Origin: Sphingorhabdus sp.
Lineage (GTDB): Bacteria; Pseudomonadota; Alphaproteobacteria; Sphingomonadales; Sphingomonadaceae
Length of the DNA: 64,000 nt
Direction of reading: 5' to 3'
Assembly: GCA_028279555.1 (NCBI GenBank)
Contig: JANQNO010000005.1
Location: 1 to 64,000 of the forward strand
Positions within the stretch are counted from its first letter, which is position 1. Each line of letters begins with the position of its first letter. The notes under the pieces are model-generated. The model made no database searches. It worked only from the letters and a program-made list of their open reading frames with translations, and was not told where the DNA came from. Positions 1 through 8,391 of the stretch are shown here, piece by piece. The position numbers and the translations under genes were made by a program.

Positions 1-561
1 GAAGATCCAGCCGCTGGCCACCATCGCCAGCAGGACGCCGCCCAGTATGACGGCCAGGGCCAGGCAGCCAAAGGACAGAAGGTCAAAATCATCGCCGCCG
101 GAGCCGCCATGACCGCCGGTCAGATGCGCCGCTTTTGTGGCTGCGCCGCCGCCCGATGCCGCTGCGCCCGATGTCGCCGCCGCTGCCGTGGCCGCACCAG
201 CCGCTGCTGCGGCAGCTGCACCCGCTGCGCGTTTTGCTCCGCCGAAGACGTCCAGCTTGCCGAAATGATCGGCGAGCAGATAATAGACAGTCACCCGGTT
301 CTTGTTGCGGTCCGCCTTCATGCGTTCGCCGACCTCGGCAATTGCCGCATCGAGCGCCGCTTTGGGTTCCTTCAGGCCGAGTTTTTTCTTAAGAAAATTG
401 TTGCGGACCCGGTCGGTTTCCTTGCTGTCGGAAAAGGACACGAGCGACGAATCCCGGTTGCGCAGCGCGATGCCGCAATGGCGCACAATCTTGGCGACTA
501 CATCCTCGTCTGCATCCGCATCATATCTGCGGACATCCGCCAGCCAATCTTCCGCCATCAT
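1..561 (-). CDS. DUF2853 family protein with C-terminal membrane segment (3' end cut by window edge)
   Basis: The reading frame is open from an ATG at 561 (a second ATG follows directly) to the window edge, giving 187 codons without a stop, so the C-terminus lies outside. A strong ribosome site (GGGAGAG) precedes the start. Residues about 1-100 read as the DUF2853 family (begins MMAEDWLADVRRYD, with a lysine-rich NNFLKKKLGL segment and an ADRNKNRVTVYYLLADHF segment). After that comes an alanine/glycine-rich linker, a GGSGGDDFD stretch and a hydrophobic segment (LALAVILGGVLLAMVASG) that looks like a single transmembrane helix. Plain DUF2853 proteins are usually just the first domain, so the membrane-tethered tail is unusual. 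Function unknown. Confidence 0.8.
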   Translation of the reverse strand, partial: MMAEDWLADVRRYDADADEDVVAKIVRHCGIALRNRDSSLVSFSDSKETDRVRNNFLKKKLGLKEPKAALDAAIAEVGERMKADRNKNRVTVYYLLADHFGKLDVFGGAKRAAGAAAAAAAGAATAAAATSGAAASGGGAATKAAHLTGGHGGSGGDDFDLLSFGCLALAVILGGVLLAMVASGWIF

Positions 562-820
562 CTCTCTCCCTGTCCGTTATTTCTCTTCGGTCCCATGTTT
601 CAGTCGGCGCGATGCCCACAATTTATCGAAGCTATCCCTGTGGCTGCGAAAGCGGGACTCGCGCGCAATGAACAGAATGTATCGGAGGCGGCAAAAATGT
701 CCAGCCGGTGTTACAACCGTCCTGTCAAAAGGGTTGGGCGAGCGGGCCGGGGCGCAATATTCTCTTGCGGATGTGGGCAAACATGCCATCCTCCGCACAT
801 GTCAAGCTTGGAGAAAATTC

Positions 821-1330
821 ATGCATAAATTCCTGATACCCGCTGCCGCCTTGACCACGCTGCTTTGCACGCCGCCGCTTCATGCCGGGGATGAAAAACG
901 CTCGCTCATGGCGGAAAATGAACAGGCGCGCGCCTTTCAGGAGCAGGTGGGTTATGCCGAAGCGGTACTCGCTGACGATTTCGTTTTTCTGTCGGGCGTG
1001 GTGGCGGGGCCCGCACCGGGCGAGACGGATCTGAAACCCGGCTATGACCGCGCTTTTCGGGCAATCGGTCGTTCGCTTAAGCGGGCAGGGACAAGCTGGG
1101 CCAATGTCGTCGACATTACGACATTTCATACCGATCTCAGAAACCACATCGATGATTTTGCCGAAGTCAAGAATCGCTATGTCAAGGCTCCGTTTCCGGC
1201 CTGGACCGCGATTGGCACGACCGAGCTTTATTCGCCTTCTGCCGTGGTCGAGATAAAAGTCATCGCGCTGCTCCCCGACGATGACGAGGCAGAGACTGCC
1301 GAGGAGAAAGAAGATGCGACCGAAAAATGA
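821..1330 (+). CDS. Exported RidA/YjgF-family protein
   Basis: This is a 169-residue protein with an N-terminal signal peptide (MHKFLIPAAALTTLLC...HAG) followed by a RidA/YjgF-type domain. The family resemblance is clearest in the SGVVAGP segment, the GYDRAFRAIGRSLKRAGTSW segment and the stretch ending RTAIGTTEL-like (here WTAIGTTELYSPSAVVEIKVIALLP). Cytosolic RidA deaminates reactive enamines/imines, but exported members are poorly characterised, so activity here is inferred only at family level. The C-terminus is acidic (DDDEAETAEEKEDATEK). A longer frame runs upstream to 302, but the signal peptide fixes the start at 821. It lies 16 bp before the next small exported protein, so the two are probably cotranscribed. 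Confidence 0.82.
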   Translation: MHKFLIPAAALTTLLCTPPLHAGDEKRSLMAENEQARAFQEQVGYAEAVLADDFVFLSGVVAGPAPGETDLKPGYDRAFRAIGRSLKRAGTSWANVVDITTFHTDLRNHIDDFAEVKNRYVKAPFPAWTAIGTTELYSPSAVVEIKVIALLPDDDEAETAEEKEDATEK

Positions 1331-1346
1331 AAATGAGAGGGAAGTG

Positions 1347-1742
1347 ATGAAAAACTGTCTATTTTTTGCAATGGTATTTTGTGCGATGCCGCTCACGGCA
1401 AACGCGCAAGAAACGGCAGCACCCGCTACAGCTGCTGAAGCGCCGACCGCAGCGACCGAAGCCCCTGCAGCCGAAGCCGCGCCTGCACCTGAAGCCAAGG
1501 CTGAGAGCAAACCGGTGGCGGTGTTTTTCTTACGGCAGAGCGTTGTACCGCGCGAAGGTGACGAGGTTCACCTGAAACGCGGGCTCAGCATGATGATTGC
1601 CAGCAGCCGAGGCGGTATGACCATCGTCGAATATGGCCTGAAGGATGGCCAGATCACCTGGAAAGCAACCAGCGGCAGCGTCGACAAAAGAACCGCCAAG
1701 AAAATCGACAAAGCGGTTGCCAAGCTGCAGAAGCGGATGTGA
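1347..1742 (+). CDS. Small exported protein with Ala/Pro/Glu-rich linker, unknown function
   Basis: This 131-residue protein has a signal peptide (MKNCLFFAMVFCAMPLTANAQ) followed by an approximately 35-residue low-complexity AAPATAAEAPTAA-type linker and then a compact domain of about 70 residues (FFLRQSVVPREGDEVHLKRGLSMMIASS...). The ATG at 1347 has GAGAGGGAAG just upstream; the same frame extends to 1281 but without a signal peptide. I do not recognise the family. It probably works in the periplasm or at the outer membrane and sits directly behind the exported RidA-like protein. Confidence 0.7.
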   Translation: MKNCLFFAMVFCAMPLTANAQETAAPATAAEAPTAATEAPAAEAAPAPEAKAESKPVAVFFLRQSVVPREGDEVHLKRGLSMMIASSRGGMTIVEYGLKDGQITWKATSGSVDKRTAKKIDKAVAKLQKRM

Positions 1743-1795
1743 CTTGGGCTTCACGGCGGGCCCAAGCCCGATTGAGACGGTGAGTTTACCGGTGC

Positions 1796-2422
1796 CTAAT
1801 CTTGCTGGCCCCAAGCTGGTGGCGGCGGCGCAACCGGTTTGGTCAGGTCAAACTCGACGCGGAAATGGCGGTTTTCGCGGCGCAGCTCATAGGCGTATTT
1901 CGGCTGTGCGGCGCTGCTATCGTCGATCTTGATCGCCCAGATATTGGTCACCGAAGCAGCGAGGCCATTTTCCTTGAACAGCGAAATGCTCTCCCGATCG
2001 ACCGGAAATTCCTGCCGCGCGGCTGTGCCCTTGCTTTCGGTATCGCCGCCATACATTGTCACAATATCCGGCTTCCCATCTTCATGCCGGTGATCATGCT
2101 TGAGGCGCAGACCAATGGCGGTGCGGCTGATGATCCAGGTCCGGCTGCGATCCCATTCGCCCGGCTTCATCTCGACATGGAGGGGAATCCTGATTTCGCT
2201 TTGTGCGCAGTTGGCAAAATGAATGCGCATGGGCTTGCCGACAAAATCCTGGTCGGTTTCATCCTTGCTGACCAGCTTTCCAGCGTAAGCCTTGCCGCAA
2301 TGCGCAGTAAGCCGGTAGAAAAATTGTTGCTGCTGCTCGCCTTGCACCTGGGCCGTATCTTGGCTTTCTCCTGCACAGGCCGGAAGAGCAAGCGCAGCCG
2401 CTGCGACAGACATCCATCTCAT
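1796..2422 (-). CDS. Hypothetical lipoprotein-like exported protein
   Basis: A 208-residue protein starting MRWMSVAAAALALPACAG, a short signal sequence ending in a lipobox-like LPAC, so it is probably a lipoprotein. The mature part has no motif I recognise; it contains a segment rich in charged residues (RLKHDHRHEDGKPD) and ends in a proline run. The frame is open further upstream to 2527, but that part overlaps the end of the DUF885 gene and lacks signal features, so the start at 2422 is preferred. It begins only 10 bp after the stop of the upstream DUF885 lipoprotein gene and is probably in its operon. Confidence 0.68.
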   Translation of the reverse strand: MRWMSVAAAALALPACAGESQDTAQVQGEQQQQFFYRLTAHCGKAYAGKLVSKDETDQDFVGKPMRIHFANCAQSEIRIPLHVEMKPGEWDRSRTWIISRTAIGLRLKHDHRHEDGKPDIVTMYGGDTESKGTAARQEFPVDRESISLFKENGLAASVTNIWAIKIDDSSAAQPKYAYELRRENRHFRVEFDLTKPVAPPPPAWGQQD

Positions 2423-2432
2423 GGTATTCGGC

Positions 2433-4265
2433 CTATTTGCTTCGCGCGATCCAGGCATCCACCCGTTCTTCCAGGATGGCAAGCGGAACCGGCCCGGCGC
2501 GCAGGACAACGTCATGAAAATCACCATAGGTGAATTTATCGCCCAAGCTACCCTGCGCGCGCTTTCTGAGTTCCATGAATTTCAGCTTGCCGATCATATA
2601 GGCCGTCGCCTGACCGGGAAGAACGACATAACGCTCGATCGCCTTGCGGATGTCGCTCTCGGGATTGGGCGTATTTTCGGTCAGATACTTGATCGCTTTT
2701 TCCCGGCTCCAGCGCTTGCGATGGATACCGGTGTCGACGACCAGGCGACAGGCGCGCCACAGCTCCATACCGAGCCGCCCAAAATCGCTATAGGGGTCGG
2801 TATAGAAGCCCATGTCCTTGCCCAGCTCTTCGGAATAGAGGCCCCAGCCCTCACTGTAGGCGGTGATCCCGCCAAATTTTCGAAATGCCGGTAGATCGCC
2901 GAGCTCGGTCTGGATCGCCAGCTGCAGGTGATGGCCGGGATGCGCCTCATGATAGGCTAGCGCTTCCAGCTCGGTCTTCGACATGGCCCTCAAATCGTAG
3001 AGATTGACATAGTAAACACCGGGCCGCGACCCATCGGGGGCAGGGCGCTGGTAAAAGGCCTTGCCTGCTGATTTCTCACGGAAGGCCTCAACCGGTTTGA
3101 TAATGTAAGGCGCTTTGGGAAGGGTATTGAAGAATTCCGGCAGCTTCTTCTCCATCGCGTCAAGTTTGGCCTTGGCTTCGGCAAGATAGTCCTCGCGGCT
3201 AGTGTGGAAAAATTGATCGCTGGTGCGCAGATGCTTGAAGAAGTTCTGCAGGCTGCCTTCGAAGCCAACCTTCGCCATGATCTTTCGCATCTCGCCGTGG
3301 ATCCGCGCGACATTTTCGAGCCCGATCTGGTGGATTTCATCGGCGTTCAAGTCGGTCGTTGTGTAATTTTGCAGCCGCTCGGCATAGTAGGCCATGCCAT
3401 TGTCAAATCGCCAGACGCCGTCGCCATCCTTGGCGATCGATTTCTGCCGCTCCATTTCCGCAATCAGCTTGTCGTAGGCGGGCTGGAAGCTACCGGTCAG
3501 TGCCGACGTGCCGCGGGCAATCAGATCGGCTTTCTCGGTCTCGGAAATGTCCAGCGCTCCGACCTTCTTTTTAAGGTCGGCAAACAGCGGCGAATCCTTA
3601 TCGCTTTTCTCGAAGGGCCGCCCGCTAATCACATTTTTTGCGTCATTGATGACGTAGGGAAACACCCAGTCGGGCGCTATTACGCCATTATCCGCGCGCA
3701 CCTTGGATTCCGCGACCATTGTCTCGATCAAAGGGCCTGCATTGCTGAGACGACTGACATAGGCTTCGGCATCGGACTTGCTGGCAACGCGGTGAATATT
3801 GATCATGAAAGCCGGGATCTGGCTTTGCATCCCGCTCATCTGATCAAAGATGTAGCCTTTTTTGCGGAAGGGAAATGATCTGCGCGAGCGCTCCGCGCGA
3901 TATTGGAAAAGCCGATAGCTCAACTGATCGCTCTCGCTCAGCGCGTCTTTGTCGAATGTCGACTCCATCTTTTTGAGGGCAGCTTGGCCAGCCTCATATT
4001 GGCGGATTTCTGCCTCATCGCTGGGATCATCCCATTTGCTATAATCTGCATCGCGAATGCCGCGAAAGGACTTGGACACGGGAGAAAAAGCCAGCTCCTG
4101 TTTGTCGACTTCTTCGAAAAATGCGTTGAGTGTCTGAACGGTTGCGACCTCAGCCGGTTTAGCGGCAGTTCCGGTCGCTTCGCTTGACGCGCTGGAAATA
4201 CTGCTATCATAGCTCGAGCAGGCGGCCAGCATCGCTGTAGCTGAAAGCAAGATTGCTTTTTTCAT
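2433..4265 (-). CDS. DUF885 family metallopeptidase-like lipoprotein
   Basis: A 610-residue protein with a lipoprotein signal (MKKAILLSATAMLAAC, C16) and a long helical DUF885 domain. Around residue 438 it carries the family's HEAHPGHH motif, an HExxxGH-type zinc site, and further on a YSEGWGLYSEEL segment that normally supplies the remaining metal ligand glutamate. DUF885 proteins are predicted zinc peptidases of the cell envelope; the substrate is unknown. The open frame reaches 4496, but the lipobox sets the start at 4265. Two exported genes follow each other here (this one, then the 208-residue lipoprotein), which suggests a shared envelope role. Confidence 0.87.
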   Translation of the reverse strand: MKKAILLSATAMLAACSSYDSSISSASSEATGTAAKPAEVATVQTLNAFFEEVDKQELAFSPVSKSFRGIRDADYSKWDDPSDEAEIRQYEAGQAALKKMESTFDKDALSESDQLSYRLFQYRAERSRRSFPFRKKGYIFDQMSGMQSQIPAFMINIHRVASKSDAEAYVSRLSNAGPLIETMVAESKVRADNGVIAPDWVFPYVINDAKNVISGRPFEKSDKDSPLFADLKKKVGALDISETEKADLIARGTSALTGSFQPAYDKLIAEMERQKSIAKDGDGVWRFDNGMAYYAERLQNYTTTDLNADEIHQIGLENVARIHGEMRKIMAKVGFEGSLQNFFKHLRTSDQFFHTSREDYLAEAKAKLDAMEKKLPEFFNTLPKAPYIIKPVEAFREKSAGKAFYQRPAPDGSRPGVYYVNLYDLRAMSKTELEALAYHEAHPGHHLQLAIQTELGDLPAFRKFGGITAYSEGWGLYSEELGKDMGFYTDPYSDFGRLGMELWRACRLVVDTGIHRKRWSREKAIKYLTENTPNPESDIRKAIERYVVLPGQATAYMIGKLKFMELRKRAQGSLGDKFTYGDFHDVVLRAGPVPLAILEERVDAWIARSK

Positions 4266-4299
4266 CGCATGTCTCCGTTTCTCAAATTTTGTCCGAAGG

Positions 4300-5865
4300 T
4301 CAGTATTCCTCCGGCTCTTCCGGCGTATCTGCCCGGTGATCCGGCCCGGCCTTCTTGTCGCCCTTGGCCAGTTTGAAAACGACGCCGGACAACAGCGCGA
4401 GCGCAAGCAGGTTGGGAAGTGCCATTGTTGCGTTGGAGATATCGCCGAGACGCCAGACGAGTTCCGATGGCTGCGTCGCGCCCACGAAGATAGCAATGCA
4501 CCAGATCACGCGCCAGATGACATGCAGTTTCTTCTCACCGCCACGGGTCGATCCGGGGATGCGATCATAGATAAAGGTAATCGCCCGCTCGCCATAATAG
4601 CTCCAGGTTAGCAGCGTCGTGAAGACGAACAGGATCAGCGCCAGGCTGACGACCAGCGTACCGAGCGGGACGCCAGCAATCAGCGTGGGGAATGCTGCAG
4701 CATAGGCAGCGATGGTCGTGGCCACACCTGCGGTTTCAACCGTGCTCAGATCGGATTGCCACACATGTTCGACAGCCTGTCCCGCACCGGTAAAGTCTCC
4801 CTGCACAGTCAGGATAACCAGTGCGGTCATGGTGCATATCACCATCGTGTCGATAAAGGTTCCCAGCATGGCCATGCGGCCCTGTTGTTCAGGATCGTTG
4901 GTTTGTGCGACCGCGTGCGCGATGGGAGTGGAACCCTGACCGGCCTCGTTCGAGAACAGCCCGCGGGCAACGCCGGCCCGGATTGCAATAATGATCAGCG
5001 CGCCAACGAAACCGCCCTCTGCGGCTTGATTATTGAAAGCGCCAGAAAAGATGCGGCTGAAGGTTTCGGGCAAGTCGCCTGCATTGAGGATCAGCGCAAT
5101 GACCGCCAAAACGATATATGCCGCCGCCATGAAGGGCACGATCTTTTCGGCCACATTGCCGATCGACTTGATGCCGCCAATGATGACGACGAACACCGCA
5201 ATGGCAACAACCAGGCCGCCGACCCAGCGTTCGATTCCGAATAATTCATTAAGGCCGGTGGCGACTTCATTCGACTGGATCGAGTTGCCGGTGACCAATG
5301 CCGAAAACAGCGTTCCGAGGCAGAAAATAACTGCAAGCCAGGTATATTTAGGTCCTAGGCCCATCATGATGTAGCTCATCGGACCACCCCGATAGACACC
5401 ATCTGAAGTCTTTTCGCGATAGCGGATGGCAAGCGATCCTTCGGCAAAGGCGAGCGCCATGCCGATCAATGCAGTAACCCACATCCAGAATACAGCGCCG
5501 GGCCCGCCCCAGGCGATGGCAAAGGCAACACCGGCCAGATTGCCAGTCCCCACTTGCCCAGAAAGCGCCGTGGAAAGGGCGGCAAAAGGTGAAATTTCGC
5601 CCGAACCCTCACCCTTTCGGCCGGCAAAAAGCCCTGCAAAGGCGTTGCCGAGATTGCGGATCGGATAGAAGCGCAGGCCGATCATGATGTAGAGACCGAT
5701 ACCCAGAAGGATTATGACCATCGGCGGCACAGCCACATCACCAATGCTCAGCCAGGATACCGGCTCCCCATTCCACTCTCCACCCCAAATGAAATCGGAC
5801 ACGTTGGTAACCGGTTGCACAAGCCGTTCGCCAAGGCTTGCCGTTTCCCCGCCTGCTGCACTCAT
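4300..5865 (-). CDS. Alanine:cation (AGCS family) symporter
   Basis: A 521-residue integral membrane protein of the sodium/alanine symporter family. The family signature region is visible as GQVGTGNLAGVAFAIAWGGPGAVFWMWVTALIG, followed by GGPMSYIMMGLG and the later GLFSNEAGQGSTPIAHA segment. About ten or eleven hydrophobic helices are evident. It should import alanine or glycine with Na+ (or H+). The start at 5865 is supported by GGGACGGGG upstream, while the frame stays open to 6147 without membrane character. It is divergent from the alpha/beta hydrolase at 5987 and lies 34 bp upstream of the DUF885 gene. Confidence 0.93.
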   Translation of the reverse strand: MSAAGGETASLGERLVQPVTNVSDFIWGGEWNGEPVSWLSIGDVAVPPMVIILLGIGLYIMIGLRFYPIRNLGNAFAGLFAGRKGEGSGEISPFAALSTALSGQVGTGNLAGVAFAIAWGGPGAVFWMWVTALIGMALAFAEGSLAIRYREKTSDGVYRGGPMSYIMMGLGPKYTWLAVIFCLGTLFSALVTGNSIQSNEVATGLNELFGIERWVGGLVVAIAVFVVIIGGIKSIGNVAEKIVPFMAAAYIVLAVIALILNAGDLPETFSRIFSGAFNNQAAEGGFVGALIIIAIRAGVARGLFSNEAGQGSTPIAHAVAQTNDPEQQGRMAMLGTFIDTMVICTMTALVILTVQGDFTGAGQAVEHVWQSDLSTVETAGVATTIAAYAAAFPTLIAGVPLGTLVVSLALILFVFTTLLTWSYYGERAITFIYDRIPGSTRGGEKKLHVIWRVIWCIAIFVGATQPSELVWRLGDISNATMALPNLLALALLSGVVFKLAKGDKKAGPDHRADTPEEPEEY

Positions 5866-5986
5866 AGAAACTCCCCGTCCCTCTTTATTCTCTCGGCCAA
5901 TCCCTTTTGGCTGTTGCCAGCGATGCATAAAGCATGTTGCGCGATTGGCAAGGGACTGCGAAAACCGCTGGGACGGGAGAAGAAAA

Positions 5987-6892
5987 ATGGCTTCGATAAG
6001 ATCGCGTATTGTCAATGCGCTGCTGCCTTTGCTCGGCATCAGGAGCTTTTTTGCAGAGCCGGACAAGATCGATGCGCGCCTTGCAAAGATGCGTGCGCGA
6101 AAGCCTGAACGACCGACGGCTAAACACGTGCGTAGATATGATATCAAGCAAGATGATGGCCGGGGGTATCCCGTCTACACTTTCACGCCCAAGAACGGGC
6201 TGCATGAAGGGGCTCCACATCTTCTTTATCTGCATGGCGGCGGCTATGTCATGGATGTGGTGGGCGCACATTGGAACACTGTGGTGCGGCTTTGCGAGAT
6301 GCTTGGAGCTTCAGCGACGGTGCCGGTTTATCCGCTTGCGCCAGAGCATAAGGCACCGGAAATTCTGGCGGCGATGCGGGCACTCTATGCCGATGTTGCC
6401 GAAGAATATGGGAACGAGAATATTACCGTCATGGGCGACAGCGCCGGCGGCGGCATGAGCGTCGCTCTGGCCCAAATGCTCCGCGATGATGGCGGCGGCA
6501 TGCCGGCACAGCTGGTACTTTTTTCGCCATGGCTGGATGCAACCGCTACCGCAGAGGGCCAGGCAGAGATCGAACCGAAAGACAGGATGCTCGCCATCGC
6601 CGGGCTAAAGGGTGCTGGCCAGATGTATGCAGGAGAGCTGCCGTTGGATGACCCCCGTATCAGTCCGCTCTTCGGCGATTTTTCCGGCCTGCCACCGATG
6701 GCAATCTTCGCTGGCACATCGGATATCCTATTGGTCGATGCGCGAAGGCTTGCTGAAAGACTTGGAGCGGATGGCATGCCGGAATTTGAATATTACGAGT
6801 ATCCTGACATGTTTCATGTGTGGATGCTTATCGGTGTACCGGAGGGTAAAAGAGCACTTCGGGAGACGGCGGATTTTATCCGCCGGACGTGA
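5987..6892 (+). CDS. Alpha/beta hydrolase, HSL-type esterase
   Basis: A 301-residue esterase/lipase of the hormone-sensitive-lipase (family IV) type. It has the oxyanion-hole HGGG motif at residues 83-86 and the nucleophile motif GDSAGG at 150-155 (Ser152). The charge relay is completed by an Asp in the SDILLVDARRLAERL segment and a His in DMFHVWML near the C-terminus. There is no signal peptide, so it acts in the cytoplasm on short-chain esters; the natural substrate is unknown. The start at 5987 follows GGGAGA; the longer frame from 5714 is an overlap with the symporter's 5' end. Confidence 0.92.
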   Translation: MASIRSRIVNALLPLLGIRSFFAEPDKIDARLAKMRARKPERPTAKHVRRYDIKQDDGRGYPVYTFTPKNGLHEGAPHLLYLHGGGYVMDVVGAHWNTVVRLCEMLGASATVPVYPLAPEHKAPEILAAMRALYADVAEEYGNENITVMGDSAGGGMSVALAQMLRDDGGGMPAQLVLFSPWLDATATAEGQAEIEPKDRMLAIAGLKGAGQMYAGELPLDDPRISPLFGDFSGLPPMAIFAGTSDILLVDARRLAERLGADGMPEFEYYEYPDMFHVWMLIGVPEGKRALRETADFIRRT

Positions 6893-6900
6893 AGTATCGT

Positions 6901-7242
6901 CTATGCTCGCTCGGGGCCAACCCCTGCTTTTTCCAGTTCCGGCGCAAGCCGGCCTGTTAGCCACAACCACCACATTTTAAAATCCGCCAGAAGCGACCAA
7001 AGCGGATAGGTGAAGGTCGCAGGCCGATTGCGTTCTATGCGCCAATGCGCAATCCACGCGAAGAAATATCCAGCGAGCGGCATCGCTGCAAACCACCACC
7101 AGCGGCCATTGAGCAAGGCGAATATGGCAATCGCAACAACGAGGCTTGTTCCGACATAGTGAAGCGCGCGCGTTCGCGGCCGTCTATGTTCACGAAGATA
7201 GAATGGCCAAAATGCGGTGAATGACTGATATCTGTCTGACAT
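6901..7242 (-). CDS. DUF962/Mpo1-family membrane protein
   Basis: A 113-residue membrane protein starting MSDRYQSFTAFWPFYLREHRR. The FYLREHRRPRTRALHYVGTSL segment, the two central hydrophobic helices and the GYFFAWIAHWRIERNRPATF segment match the DUF962 family, which includes yeast Mpo1, an Fe(II) dioxygenase acting on 2-hydroxy fatty acids. The histidines in REHRR, LHYVG and AHWRIERN correspond to the conserved positions. Bacterial members are uncharacterised. An alternative start at 7287 in the same frame gives a 15-residue extension; neither start has a strong ribosome site. Confidence 0.82.
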   Translation of the reverse strand: MSDRYQSFTAFWPFYLREHRRPRTRALHYVGTSLVVAIAIFALLNGRWWWFAAMPLAGYFFAWIAHWRIERNRPATFTYPLWSLLADFKMWWLWLTGRLAPELEKAGVGPERA

Positions 7243-7259
7243 GGGGCTTGTTGCTCGCT

Positions 7260-7463
7260 TCAGCTTGAGATGGCCGGAATTATCCACATCGCCGACAAGA
7301 TAACAACCGTGAGCAAAAACGATGCCGTCAAAACATAGCGGACATTGTGATCTTTCGAGCCAGCTCCTGCTTCCTGTTCGGTCAATTCATCATGATCATC
7401 AAAAAGTTCCAGGGAAAAACCGCTCCTTCCCGCTAGATTTTCCTCGCGTCCTGCCTTAATCTG
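7260..7463 (-). CDS. Possible small single-helix membrane protein without a canonical start codon
   Basis: On the minus strand there is an open stretch of 67 codons bounded by TGA at 7466-7464 and TGA at 7262-7260. The translation is coherent: a hydrophilic, acidic first half (…FSLELFDDHDELTEQEAGAG) followed by a basic step (SKDHNVRY) and one clear hydrophobic helix (VLTASFLLTVVILSAMWIIPA). No ATG, GTG or TTG occurs in the first third. A CTG lies about 10 bp after an AAGGAG, and a TTG lies just after the acidic stretch. It ends 17 bp before the DUF962 start. It may be a real small gene with a rare start, or a decayed one. I do not recognise the family. Confidence 0.35.
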   Translation of the reverse strand, partial: QIKAGREENLAGRSGFSLELFDDHDELTEQEAGAGSKDHNVRYVLTASFLLTVVILSAMWIIPAISS

Positions 7464-7556
7464 TCACGCTGAAACACAATAGTCATGTTTGGTGATCATC
7501 GATATTGATGTTACGATCAGAGTAACAGTTTTGACCGAGAATGCGGGAGACAGAAA

Positions 7557-8375
7557 ATGAGTGATGATATTGCGGCAAAGAGAGACAAGAAGGCCATCCT
7601 GGTTGCCGAGCAAGAGTTTCTTTCGCGCCGCAGAATGGTGACAATGGGCGCGCTTCTGGGCGGTATCAGCATTGCCACGCCTGCAATGGCACAATTCAAA
7701 CTTGGCAAGATCGTTAAGGCTGCCGAGGATGTCGCAAAAGCGGAATCGCTCAATGATGCCGACATGAAGGTCTATTTCGACAAGATGGCCGATGAAATGG
7801 ATCGGAAAAATCCAGTGGCCGGGCCCAATGATCCTTATGGGAAACGCATTGCTGCCCTGTCCAACGGTCTCGAAAACCATGATGGTCTGGACCTCGATAT
7901 CAAGGCATACAAGGTGCGCGATGTAAACGCCTTTGCGATGGCCAACGGCACCATCCGCATATTTGCCGGCCTGATGGACGAATTCACCGATGACGAAATC
8001 CGGTATGTTATCGGTCATGAAATTGGCCATGTGAAGGAGGAGCATACAAAAAAGCGTTTACAGGCCGCTTACCGCCAGAGCGCGCTCAGGAATGCAGCCG
8101 GAGCCGTGGGCGGCGATGTCGGTCGCATTTCAAGCAGCCAGCTCGCCAACCTTTTTGCGAAGACCATCACCGCGCAGCATAGCGTCAAGAATGAAAAAGA
8201 GGCCGATGACTATGCAATGGCTTTCATGAAAGAGAAAAATTACGACGCGAATGCCTGCGTCACGGCGCTCGAGAAACTGGATACAGGCGGCGGCGGTGTC
8301 CAGCTTCCCTGGACGCAGACGCATCCCAGCCCCAAAAAACGCGCCAAGCGGATGCGCAAGCAGCTGAAGGATTAG
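7557..8375 (+). CDS. M48 family zinc metalloprotease
   Basis: A 272-residue peptidase with the HEIGH zinc motif at residues 154-158 and a downstream NEKEADDYA segment supplying the third ligand (Glu), as in M48 proteases such as YcaL and LoiP. The N-terminus has an unusually long hydrophilic lead (about 23 residues), then SRRRMVTMGALLGGISIATPAMA, which resembles a twin-arginine export signal, so the enzyme is probably periplasmic. These proteases usually degrade misfolded envelope proteins. GGGAGA precedes the ATG. Confidence 0.9.
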   Translation: MSDDIAAKRDKKAILVAEQEFLSRRRMVTMGALLGGISIATPAMAQFKLGKIVKAAEDVAKAESLNDADMKVYFDKMADEMDRKNPVAGPNDPYGKRIAALSNGLENHDGLDLDIKAYKVRDVNAFAMANGTIRIFAGLMDEFTDDEIRYVIGHEIGHVKEEHTKKRLQAAYRQSALRNAAGAVGGDVGRISSSQLANLFAKTITAQHSVKNEKEADDYAMAFMKEKNYDANACVTALEKLDTGGGGVQLPWTQTHPSPKKRAKRMRKQLKD

Positions 8376-8391
8376 GTTGGCATCGACGGTA

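Noticed and set aside
725-1510. 261-residue minus-strand frame and the 243-residue plus-strand frame at 1802-2533
   Set aside because: Both are shadows of the RidA-like and lipoprotein genes and show no signal peptide or conserved motif.
1743-1766. CTTGGGC...GCCCAAG hairpin between two convergent genes
   Set aside because: Seven base pairs with a long loop and no T-tract; not convincing as a terminator.
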